From: Owenia fusiformis
Lineage: Eukaryota > Annelida > Polychaeta > Sabellida > Oweniidae
Reading direction: 5' to 3'
DNA length: 60,000 nucleotides
NCBI GenBank assembly: GCA_903813345.2
Contig: CAIIXF020000011.1
Coordinates: 5,234,571-5,294,570, forward strand
The notes beneath the pieces were generated by a model, which worked only from the letters and a program-made list of their open reading frames with translations, made no database searches and was not told where the DNA came from. Of the stretch, positions 43,095 to 54,600 are shown in pieces. Position numbers and translations under genes: made by a program. Positions within the stretch are counted from its first letter, which is position 1. Each line of letters opens with the position of its first letter.

Positions 43095-43489
43095 GATTTG
43101 TACGACAGATGGCGCTCCTGATTCATTGAAAAAACAAAATTGAAAATAAAAGGTAAGAATTTTCAATCAAATGATATTTTACTCACGATTTCTCAAACGC
43201 ATTCTTTATTTTATCTATTCATCATCTTGTGCACACTGTGTTCGTATTATTTGAGTCATCAAATTTGGATAACTCAGGCTATTTGAACTGACAGAGACAA
43301 ACTTCCTTCAGAATGAAAATCAGATCAGTTTCAATTCAATGAACTGTGAATGAACATTTCATTGTACACAGGCTTACCAGATGGTTGCATATATATCCAA
43401 ATACAACCAAATTTCAAAATTTCTGGTGTGAGAACCCCCCAGACCCCCCTGAATGCTCATTTTTCTCTTCGATCAACTCGGGTTTCAGT

Positions 43490-43860
43490 GGTGGCCATAG
43501 GCTAGACTATATCCTATTTAGTCTGAATTATATTCAGACTATAAGGCACCTATGTTAAAGTTTGGTAATTTCTATTATTTGTTTACATAGGAAGTGCTAT
43601 TCAAAATGGCCGATTTGGTAAAATTAATTTGCACATTTTTACTTCAACTAGCCTTATTTCCACTTGACAATATGCTGTGTTACTTTTTATTGCATTTAAT
43701 TGTACCTTACTACTTAATTGAAATTTTGTAATGCTTATTTTATTGAAGAAATGGTTCCTCTAATTGATAATTTTGTGCAAAAAATTTCACTGCAATTTCC
43801 ACAGGAAAGTAGTACATCATAACAGACTGACTTCTAGTCAGTCTGTTGGATACATACTAG
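43490..43860. repeat. Repeat with TTATATTCAGAC and GACTTCTAGTCAGTC palindromes, split copy
   Basis: The left half (43490-43545: GACTATATCCTATTTAGTCT, CTGAATTATATTCAGAC) and the right half (43830-43860: CAGACTGACTTCTAGTCAGT) are separated by about 285 bp. At 45023-45105 the two halves are joined. Confidence 0.6.
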
Positions 43861-43861
43861 G

Positions 43862-44450
43862 CCATAGGCCAAGGGTAAAGTAATAGACTAGTAAGCCGTA
43901 TATAGAAGAGACAGGTGAACAACTCTGACTTAGACCACTTTTTAAGATGGAGATTTCAACAATTTTTAGTGTTTTATTTTCAAAAAGCCATGGGGAGTTG
44001 ATAGAAAATTGATAGTTTGTAGCTCTTACCTAAGATTGGAACTCAGTCAGATGATGTAGAGTGAATAATGCTGTCTAAAAGAGAGAATTTCTGAAAACCT
44101 GCAATTGCCTGGCAAGTTCATTAGTAAACAAGTGATCTGATTGGTCACTGCTGACCTCCCTGACCTCCACCAGTGACAATCAGTTTCAGCTTGCCAGGCA
44201 ATTGCAGATATCCATAGTTGTTGTTTTATATGCAGTATTATATGCAGTTTTTAGATAAAGATTTGAAAAAAACAATGATATAAGTTTGAAAAACACTTTG
44301 AAGAAGATTTTGGAGAGATTTGGGAATACAATTTGATACCAGTAAGGAGAACTAGTGCCAAGACTAAAAAAATTTGAAAAATTTTCAATCTTACTTGTGG
44401 ACCTGTCTCTTCTATACACAGCTTACTATTACTTTTCCCTTGGCCTATGG
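43862..44450. repeat. Foldback with CCATAGGCCAAGGG ends
   Basis: CCATAGGCCAAGGGTAAAGT at 43862 is mirrored by ACTTTTCCCTTGGCCTATGG ending 44450. The match continues inwards through AGAAGAGACAGGT / ACCTGTCTCTTCT. Inside, GCAATTGCCTGGCAAG and CTTGCCAGGCAATTGC (44102 and 44190) form a second hairpin. Upstream of the COMMD8 start. Confidence 0.65.
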
Positions 44451-44492
44451 TGGTGGCGTACTATACTCATAAAATAGCGCTACGCCCTGGTA

Positions 44493-44911
44493 CTGCCCTG
44501 TCAACCCTCACGCATTAGGCGTGATTGTCACGCACTTGCTGGAAAAATAGAAATCACGCATCAATTTAGCATGTATGATCAAATATCACGCAAATCACGC
44601 ATTTTGTTGAAATTTTTAAAAATTGTTTTTTGTGAAATGCCGACACGGTAAAATACCGAACAGCAAAATAAAGCGAACGCATTCCGTTCGTTCGGTCTTT
44701 TCACGCGATTGCCGTTTATGTCACACATTTGGCACAAAATATGTGTATATATCACGCATTTGTTTCGAAAATATTCACACCTACCCCCAAGCTGGAAAAA
44801 TTTTAGGTGTCCAAAATCTGCCAGTGTTCACTGAAGCTGTCCAAAGTTTGAAGGAAGGTGTTCAACATTTGGAAGTCACGCATGTTAGATGGTCCCAAGT
44901 TGACAGCCCTG
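44493..44911. mobile_element. hAT-like element Y, relative of X, 6-bp target duplication
   Basis: It begins CTGCCCTGTCAACCCTCACG and ends CCCAAGTTGACAGCCCTG. CTGGTA flanks it perfectly (44487-44492, 44912-44917). Read inwards, the ends fit C(A/T)GNNCTGTCAAC as in element X. Instead of TCCCGCGAA it carries about eight copies of TCACGCA. At 419 bp it encodes nothing convincing; a 118-codon frame at 44623-44979 runs out of the element. Confidence 0.75.
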
Positions 44912-45022
44912 CTGGTACATGTACATCAAAAGGGGCTTCCTGGGTATTAAGAGTTTTGGACCATCCTACAAGCACATAGTATCACAGTTGGCACATTTAA
45001 ACTGTGTGCTTGCAGGATGGCC

Positions 45023-45105
45023 CTTAGACTATATCCTATTTTAGCCTGAATTATATTCAGACTGACTTCTAGTCAGTCTGTTGGATACATACTAGGATGG
45101 CCCTA
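45023..45105. repeat. Joined copy of the TTATATTCAGAC / GACTTCTAGTCAGTC repeat
   Basis: It reads GACTATATCCTATTTTAGCC, CTGAATTATATTCAGAC, TGACTTCTAGTCAGTCTGTT and GGATACATACTAGG without interruption. See 43490-43860 for the split copy. Confidence 0.6.
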
Positions 45106-45254
45106 CACAACTGAAGTCTGCAGGTGGACCAATTCTTAGGATGCATCATTGATCCAAATCTCATTGGAATGAGATTCACTCATCTGAAACAAAACTATAC
45201 GAATTCCATTTGTAATGACCTTCGATAGCAAGTCGCTACTACAGTCTCAGCTGT

Positions 45255-45440
45255 AGTGGCTAGCCTTTATGGCTCAAGGGTAGAGCGTCTGACTCGAGAG
45301 CGAGAGGTCCTGGGTTCGATTCCCGTACGGGGCGTTGAATTTAGCACATTCTCTTTCGAGTCTAGTATCTGGCTCGGTACACTACAGCTCCCCGAAGAGC
45401 GTGCCCATGGGTCGTTACACATTCGTCAGAAACCTTAGAT
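45255..45440 (+). repeat. tRNA-derived SINE candidate
   Basis: An A-box-like TGGCTCAAGGG (45270-45280) and a perfect B box GGTTCGATTCC (45313-45323) are spaced as in a tRNA. The D stem GCTC/GAGC and the T stem GGG/CCC form. The acceptor ends (GCCTTTA against ACGGGGC) and the anticodon stem do not pair well, and a unique body follows to about 45440. This fits a SINE head better than a functional tRNA; the loop would read CGA. A tRNA pseudogene is the alternative. Confidence 0.55.
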
Positions 45441-45700
45441 CAAATAGACAATGATCCAAATTCCGGTGCTCTAATTCCATTTGTTCAAACTCCAATGGTC
45501 AGAAATCTTAGCCTTTCCCAATGCCCCTAGTAGGACTAGAGATATCTTGAAGTCTAAGAAATCTGAACCCTAATGGTCCAAGACTTTAAAACATTAATGT
45601 TGATAAATAGTAAGTTATCGTGATTGATTACATGTATGGGATTTATAGGGAGGACCAATATGATATTTCCGGAAGGACTAAGAGTAACTCTACCCAATGC

Positions 45701-45902
45701 AGGTTCTTACCCAGGATTTGCCAAAGAGGTTCAGTTTTCAAAAATTTCCAGGGGGGTTCACATTTGACAATTTTGGCCCAAATATGGCTAAAATTACTTG
45801 AGAATTGCTCTTAATGGTGAACTGAACTGCATGATTTTGAAACAATTTTTGGCTAGGGGTGGTTTGCAGGGTTCGGGCAAACCCTTCTGGTTACGGGCCT
45901 GC
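45701..45902. repeat. GTAGCCAGG-family element, copy 5, full length
   Basis: It starts GCAGGTTCTTACCCAGGATT and ends TCTGGTTACGGGCCTGC, which are inverted repeats. Inside are ATTTGCCAAAGAGG, a GGGGGGTTCAC block and ACTGCATGATTTTGAAAC. It is the best copy for defining both termini. Confidence 0.65.
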
Positions 45903-46098
45903 AATATATCATTATCACCTGTCATGCATTGAACAAATTAATGTGAAAATTGTCTGTCCTTTATGAGCAACCAGTCTTAGTGATACAAATCGATACCCCA
46001 AACATGAAAAACGAGGCTTTTGTACATTTGCCATTTATGCATTTCATTTCATCATTTTAATTTATTGTTTATCTTCAATACTGTATACGTATCAGCAT

Positions 46099-46278
46099 CA
46101 GTGATCTCCACAGGATTTTTTCTCAAGTGGGTGCAAAATTCTCATTTTCATAATTCAGACCAAAATTAGTCAAAATATGGCCAGTGTTCATGATTTTTCT
46201 CATTTTCAAGTGGGTGCAAGCCTATTTTCAAAAGCTCAGGTGGGTGCTGCACCCACCTTAATGCTGGGAAGATCACTG
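46099..46278. mobile_element. Short hAT-like element, CAGTGATC ends, 5-bp duplication
   Basis: CAGTGATCTCCACAGG starts at 46099 and GCTGGGAAGATCACTG ends at 46278. AGCAT flanks both sides. The interior repeats AAGTGGGTGCAA and CTCATTTTCA. A truncated, inverted relative is at 48928-49045. Confidence 0.75.
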
Positions 46279-46482
46279 AGCATATTTATAAGCACATAGT
46301 GTTTTACAATGTTATGCAAAGAGATTATTAAAACACATCTTAGATCTAGTATCGTTTTGGTAATCTTAAAAGTTATATGGGGTAACCCCCACTTGATTTT
46401 TACGCAAGTCTTGACTTAGAATATTTTATTTCTTGTCTAGTAAATGATGTACAGCCTATAAAAAAGACATCTAGTATTATTG

Positions 46483-48490
46483 CAGTACTGTCAACCCCTA
46501 AAGATTTTCTCGCGGGACAGATTTTTTAGACCCAGTGCCCAAAATTCGTGGGATTTTGCGGGACATCTACTAAATTCGCGGGATTTCGCGGGACATTTAA
46601 GGGATTTGCGTGATTGCGCTGATAAGCCAAATTTTTTTTATCAAATTCGCGGGATTTTGCGGGACCATTCGAGGGACAAACACCCTAATTGCGCTATAGT
46701 TAACAGGTTTACCACCAAAAACTTGATAGAGGGACAGATTTTTTAGACAAAGTGCCCTAAATTTGCGGGATTTCGCGGGACATTCACCTAAATTTGCAGG
46801 ATGTCCCGGGACATTCAAGGATTTGCGTGATTGGGACTAATGTAAAAGCGTGTAAAAGTACTTAATCAAACTTCCAGATACTGATTAATCAAATACAATG
46901 CACCGTTGCATTGTAACTTCAATAAACGTCAACACAATTTCACAAAATATGTATAGGAATATTATTAAACTTTATTGTAATTTTTCAAAAGCAAAAACCA
47001 TGCTTCATGTGTGAGTACCGTAATCTAACACGAAATTCAAAAATTCGGAATAATACTTTGCACTTCTGGCGTCGTGAACAACTATGAAACGCTTACCCCC
47101 ATAATGTTATATATTAAAATGTACCTATTCATGGCATTTTCTTTCAATTGAAAGCCCATGATATAGGGGTTCGATTAATCTACATCAAATTATAGGGAAT
47201 GGGGTTACTTTTCTAGATAGGGTTTGTAGAAAAAAACGGGTACCGGGTAGTAAATCCTCCATGCTAGGTTCAAACTTGGTACCCGGTCGAAAAAAACGGG
47301 TACCCAAAAAACGAAATATACGAATATACAACATAATTAGATCATTAGAAAACGTGTAAGATTTGTTTTGAATTTACAAAAATGTATGTAACTTCCTTCA
47401 AAATTGAGCTAGAAGCTTCAAATAAAAAGCATTTTAAGGCTCTTTTCGTCCTCTATCATCATATTTCCATTGGTAATGAAAGGGGGAGGGGGGGATGCGA
47501 TCGCACCCCCTCCTGGCTACGCCAATGACATTGTAAGACGATTTGAAAAACAAGACAAATCAATCTTACTCTATTTTCAATAGTTTGTTTGTTGGTACGT
47601 GAATTGTTTTGATTATGATTTAAATCTGTAAATAGCTATCGTTGCTTTAGCAGGGAGGTGACGTGTTAATTTACATAATTTTGATTATTAATCATAATTT
47701 AAGTATCCCAATTTTCGACAAAATGTCCACTGAATTGTAAATTGTTATGTCTTACAATGTCATAGGCGTAGCCAGGAGATGGTGCGATGGTGCGATCGCA
47801 CCCCCCCCCCATAACCGATGAAAATATGGCCATGACGATAGAGGAAGAAAAGAGCCTTAAATATACTTTTTATTTGAAGCTTCTAGCTCAATTTTGAAGG
47901 ATGTTACATAAATTTTTGTGAATTCAAAACAAATCTTACACGTTTTTCTCATAATCTAATTATGTTATATATTCGTATTTTTCGTTTTATGGGTACCCGT
48001 TTTTTGACCGGGTACCGGGTACCAAGTTTGAACCCAGCATGGAGGATTTACTACCCGGTATTTCTACAATGCACCCTTTCTAGATATCAGCGTCCGTTTA
48101 TTGTAACTCGCGTTTGCTAACATTTGCTCAGTTCTGAGATGAAGGCCACACGGATAGTAAAAAGCCCAACGTTAGAACTATTTTTGACCTACATCCCTAT
48201 TTTCGTAATTAAAATGAAAGTTGAACCCTTCCTCTTTATTTTGATACCAAACAACAGCATGCTAGGTACTTAAAATTAGGTAAATCTTACTCCTCAAAAG
48301 TGCAAAAACTTAGCTTCTTTTATAAGATAAGATAATCACATATAGGGGATTGCAACAATTTCAGAAATTCGCGGAGGTCAAAAACCACATTTGCGGGACT
48401 TCGCGGGACATTGCGGGACACGCGAATTAGCCTAATTTTGATCAAATTCGCGGGATAATCCCGCCATTCGCGGGACACTTGACAGCTCTG
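46483..48490 (-). mobile_element. hAT-like element X, copy B (inverted relative to copy A)
   Basis: It starts CAGTACTGTCAACCCCTAAA and ends GGGACACTTGACAGCTCTG. TTATTG flanks it perfectly (46477-46482, 48491-48496). The same blocks as copy A occur in reverse order: GCGGGA-rich ends, palindromic core 47213-48085, AACAACAGCATGCTAGGTAC. It lacks the 1.6 kb insertion. It lies just upstream of the first coding exon of the membrane-protein gene. Confidence 0.85.
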
Positions 48491-48647
48491 TTATTGCTTT
48501 GGTAAATATTCAGAGTAAAATCTTAAAAGTGTTTCAGACCTCTTAACATACATGTAATATTTAAGGAATAATTTGTAATGTGTATATTACCAATTCCATT
48601 AGTTGTTAGAAATCCTAATCACATATAAATTATATTCTTACTTTCAG

Positions 48648-51600
48648 ACAGTACTAAATAAAGATGACTGACATACCAGGAGTACAGAATCTGCAGCAAA
48701 GAAGAAAAACTCCTTTAGAAAACCCCCCATCAGGAGTAGCAGACACAGGAGGTTCAACAACAGACCCTATTACCCAGAAGCCCCTTCCACCCTGGTTCAA
48801 GGAACAGCCATTCCAGTATAACGCCAGAGTCATCGTACCTTTCTTACCATGTTTTTGTATTGTCCTGGCACTAGCTGGTGAATTGTAAGTTGGAATAATT
48901 TCTTATTACAAAGTCAAAGTCAAAAACACTTGAAAATGAGAAAAATCATGAAAATGGGCATATTTTGACCAATTTCAGTGTGAATAATTGTGAAAATGAG
49001 AATTTTGCACCCTCTTGAGAAAAAACCAGTGGAGAACACTGCAATCATTTCCATAGTGGACAGTTGAGAAATATATTTATTATTATTATATCATTGCTAG
49101 AAATCGTGTGATTTGATTGGCTAATTCAGTACCATGTGATCAAAAATACCATGGCATATTTCACAGCTCCCTCAATTGGTGGATAGACGTACTGCCCGGC
49201 TTATTGCCCACCCAGGAATTCTGACAACTGCACTGGTCGAAAATAAAAATGTACCATGTAATGATACTTGTTCGTAATTATGTTAATTAATGGGTTTATG
49301 ATATATTAATTGATTAAAATAAATGTTCACAGGAAAAAACAAATATTTTATATTTCTTTGAAACGCGATCGTAGAGATTATAGAGAATGTCTAGCAATGA
49401 TATAATAAAACAAATATTTCATTCTATGTTCGGGCAATACCTGTTGCACTTTCAATGATCTACAGGCTGCCGGCAATACATGCTGCAATGCAAAAATCAT
49501 TGAAAGATGAACAGGTATTGCCCTTCATAGAATGTAGTATTTGCTTATTATCCCATACATGTAGTTGAGGCTAAGTCATGATAAGTCATGAAATTATATT
49601 ATCGCATTTTGAGACTTTGCTATTCATGTATTGTCGTCTTCTTGTGCATGTACATGTATGTGCATGTATGCATCTATAGAGAAGTGGGGGGGGGATATTG
49701 TGGGGGGTATTGTGGACCCCACATATATCTTGTCATCAAAATTCCAGAAAAATTGCTTCTCCATTCCATTGCTTATCAAAAGTTTGAGACTTGAAAAAAT
49801 AAGATACCCTCATCTTTTCACCCCCTACCCTCTTATTTGAGGTACGGGGGGGGGGGGTCAAATGAAAATAAACTTCAATTCATAACTTTGGAACCATATG
49901 GGGGATAATGGGATTATACGGACCTTACTATTCGCAAGTCCACACTCCAATGGTGCCTAGAATTTTTAGTTTGGTTGTATCTACAGAAAGAAGTCTTTTT
50001 GGCATGTATTTGAAAAAATCCCATAAACTCAGTATACATTTCACGATTTTCATGAATATCGATGATATTGTATACGCTATTATTTGCTTTAATTTGATGG
50101 CTGTTTTAATTTGGCGTACTGATAAAAATCATAAAATTAAGTCTCCGTCAATTTTTTGAAAATAAATGACATTCTTGGGGATTTTTGTCTACTGAGTGCC
50201 TTTTCTGTGTGTCATTCTCATAATTAAAGAGTTTAAAAAAGCAAATAACGATGTAATTGCTGTTTCAGTATAGTTTCTCCCATTGAACTGAAATCAAATT
50301 TTATCCATACACTCAGTTTCGACTGCCAATTATTTAAAATTATTTAGCATGCTCTCTCTTAGTGCAGTGTTCATGTGAGCTCAAAAACGTGCCAACCTCA
50401 AAGTGCAAAATGCAAGTCTAGACTCGAGTGTCAAGATCTGATTCAATTCAGTTTCAACTGCCAATTATGTAAATTGTTTGGCACAGTACTCTCTACATAC
50501 ACGTGAGCTCAAAAACATGCAAGATGCAAGACAAGACTTAGTGCCAAGATCTGATTAGGTTTTGGGTATTTTTTCTTTTATAATAAATACTCTTCATTTC
50601 TTAAAATCATAGATAAATTTTCATTGTTATTCACGGCGTAATCGCCCAGAAAGGGCATTTCTACTGCCACAGTGAATTTAAATTACAATATAATATAACA
50701 TTTAGTCAAAGTCATTATTAGAGTAAGAAAAATATATAATTTAGATACTATCTGTTTTTCTACCTGTCTGTACCCCCGTTGGTGCCCTGAATTTGAATAA
50801 CTGTCATCGATTATTTAATGAAATTCAAAACTGCCTTAAAGATTTTGGAATTGTTTTCATTTGTCAGATCTTTGTCGCCAAAAAGTAAGAAATTTGTCTT
50901 ATTTTTTAATGTTTTGTATTTAGTAACATCTAAGTTTAGTTCATGTTTAACCACCGCTAGCGCATTTGTTTCTCTCAGAGGGCAGGACAAGAGTTATGTT
51001 GTGCTGTGTCTCGAGCTCCACAGTCACAATATGGATCGTTAATGAAAGAGAAATTATGGTCAAAAAGATCAGATTTGAAATATCGATTTACTCTTATCTT
51101 ATTTAGTACAATTTCTTCTTTTCTATCAAGATTCTGTATGTAGGAGGTTGAAATTGTAGGTTCGGTGTTTTTGGTGAGGTGATCATTTAGTTTTTTTTTA
51201 AAAAGTGAGAAGCTGTTCGTTTCCTTGTGGTCTCTAGGAAGACGGTTCCACAAGGTTATCATTTTGCCAGGCAAATTACATTATCGCCAATCTCGTTATG
51301 ATCACAATTATGTCAGGGCTATCTGTAATATTCTGTTTTTAAAACTACTGTTTTCGATTCACGGAAAGAACCATAATGATAGGATTGCTTAATTTCAATT
51401 TATTTTTTTAGTTGCCCAAATAATTCTGAGATCTGTGATGATAGCTTGTGTATATCAATAGACAAAATGATACAAGGTTTTTTCCTTAAAAATACAATTA
51501 TACAGGGTGGGCCAAAAAAAACCAATACCCAACTTTAAATCAGGATAAAAATAGTTATGTTCAATATGGTACATTGACTTATATACCATTTTAAAGGTAA

Positions 51601-54600
51601 TACATTTCCAAACAATTTGGTATATAACACTATGACATAAAATCAATAGTAAAGGTGTATTATACTTATTTGGGAGGCTGGGTCGCTATTTAAGGTCTCT
51701 AGATTTTGGGGAGAAAACAGTAAATCTGTGGAATTATGTAAACTTTTTATTCATGGAATATCATTTTGTTAGGTGAATACAAGCTTGTATATTTGCATCA
51801 TTTGTGACATAACTTATTGTTTATGAATTTCAGTATTGATTACTATCTATAAGTACTCAAAAGAGGTATGTTAAAAGACATAAAACGTATATGTGGTGGG
51901 GGGGGGGGTAGTTTTCAACAAGACAGTGCCTTGTCCCATAGATCAAAGGTGACATTGGCATTCCTTCACGAACAAGTTGTCAATTTGACTGATCCAAATG
52001 CTTGGCCACCCAGAAGCCCCGATGCTAATGTGGTGGATTGCCATACATGGAGTCATCTCTATGTATGGTAATGGGTACAGGAAATGGTGTACAATCACAA
52101 GCATCCAATAAAAAGTAGTGATTAGCTGAACCGCGGGATCCTAATTGCTGGAATGTATTGCTACCGCTTGAGGCTTATTGTTGACGCAAAGGGGGGGGGG
52201 GCATATTAAGCAATTGTTTAAATGAATAAATTGTAAAATGTTATTAAACAACACTGAAATTCATAAACAATAAGTTTAGTCACACATTGATGCAAATAAA
52301 CATGCATGTATTCACCTAACAAAATGATATTCTATGAATATAAAGTTTACATAATTCCACAGATTTACTGTTTTTTCCCTAAAATCTAGAGACCTTAAAT
52401 AGCGACCCATCCTCCCAAATAAGTATAATACACCTTTACAATTGATTTTATGTCATAGTGTTATATACCAACTTGTTTGAAAATGTATTACCTTTAAAAT
52501 GATGTACAAGTCAATGTATCATATTGAACACAAGTATTTTTATCCTGATTTGAAGTTGGGTATTGGTTTTTTTTGGCCCACCCTGTAAATATATATTCTT
52601 ACTTGAAAATTGCTCACCTTGAAATACAGTAAAACCTGTCTAAGTGGAACACCTTTAATACATCTAAAAAGTGTTTTACTTGGGAGGTGATCCAACTACA
52701 TAGGTTCATTTAACATGCAGTCACTTGGTCTTGGGACTCTGAAGTGTTCCACTTACAGAGGTGTTCCACTTTTAGAGGTGTTCCACTTCTTGAGGTGTTC
52801 CACAAAGTGCAAATTTTAAGTTATGGATGTACCTTTTATAAAGGTCTTAAAGGCAATCAATTCACTTAAATTAGATCAATTTTACTTCAAATATCAAGTA
52901 TTTACTGAAAATAAGGTCTTTACAAAGACTCAGGAAATAAAGTATGGAATTTATAAAATCAAATATGATTGATCATTTATTTAGATTATTTACTGCATAT
53001 GAAACTTCTTTAATTAATGAACTTCTCAATTTTGATTTTATACATTTATATATTGATTATGTTTATGTAGTCCGCTAAAATGATTTAAGCATTCTTAATG
53101 GAAAATGATCAATTCAGAAAACATCGGAACATTATGAGGCAGCTCCAAAAGTCCATTGCTAAGTGGATGTGTTGGTCAGTAATATTGTTCCCTGTCATTC
53201 GTACCTTTGAGTGGAGATTCAAATTCTGTTAGATAAATTATTATTCTGTATTATATTGTACTTCCTTCCTGTTCTGCTTCAATGACTACATAAGCCGGAG
53301 GTTTGTTGTCAACATCATTATCAGTTGCTATGGTAACACCACCATTAATTGTCATGGCAACTGCTTCCTCATATGACGGCAACCTAATGCTTGACAGCTC
53401 CTGATCAGGAAAGCCTGGAGGATAACAGATCGGAGGATTGTGTATGTGAGGATTGTTAATCTGAGGATTGTATACCGTACATATATTTTCCTGTGTTTCA
53501 CGATTCCTAGAAGCCTCTACGTAATGAGTTAAAATACACACACATTTTTTTTGTCTCTTTGAATAAACAACGCTTGCTATTAATACAGGCAATAGTAGGA
53601 TGCCCATGATAATAACCACGATATATGGGCTCCGGAAAATCTTGTCCGCACCTGCTTCTTCGTTATTGTCAATCAGTGTTTTTGCTACATCCATGGTGCT
53701 CTTTGTCACTTTGTCCAAGGTAGCATTGAATGATCCTCCAAGTGTCGTCATCATGTGATTTACTTGTTTAGTTCAGTGTATTAATTGTTCTAATTTAATG
53801 TTTACTTCCAAATATGGTATTGAATAATCCTTCATATGATGTCATAATATGCGTAACGAGTTCAGTTTATTTTATTATCTTTTAATACTAGTATATTTTG
53901 ATATAGCCTAATGTCATTTCATTCTTAATGTACCTTTGCTACTATACTATTTCTCGAGTTTTGTGACACACATAAATAATTTATATGCATATATTTTTGT
54001 ATATTTCAATTATATTTTATATACATCAAAAGTCTCGCTATATATTTTTTACCCTATCTTGCAAATGCGAGTATTTTGAGTTAATAGAAATATTTTTCAT
54101 AAAATTCCTTAACCTGTTGTAGTATTATACACAGATATGTATTTGATTCATTTTTTAAGTTTTATAGCACTTAAATGATCAGCAATTTGTATCGTGTTAT
54201 AGTGACCTTGCTCTATGTTTCAACCAATGGGAGTTCTTTTCCATATTTATATGTGTTTGCTTCATTCATGGATATTTCAAATTAAAGCGTGTTAGTCACA
54301 TGCCTTCTTCATTTAAATGCAGGTCCAACTCATGGTTGGTGTTAAAGGTGCAACAATTAGTGCAGAGGGGCCATTCAACGATCATGGACCAGTGTCAAAA
54401 TATATTCAAGTCTGGAATTTCATCAAGACTTACACCTATTTTTATTATTAACAAAGAAACCCCCTAGATAAACACTATTTCAGCTGATATTCCTCTTGTA
54501 ACATGGTGTATCTTAAAAATATAAAAAGTGGATTTCCCCTTTTTGAAGCTTTAAACTGAATTTACCCTTCTTAATGCTGAAATTGATAGTTTATCCATAC

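Noticed and set aside
45261-45333. Functional tRNA (Ser, CGA)
   Set aside because: A and B boxes are good, but the acceptor and anticodon stems do not pair, and a SINE-like body follows.
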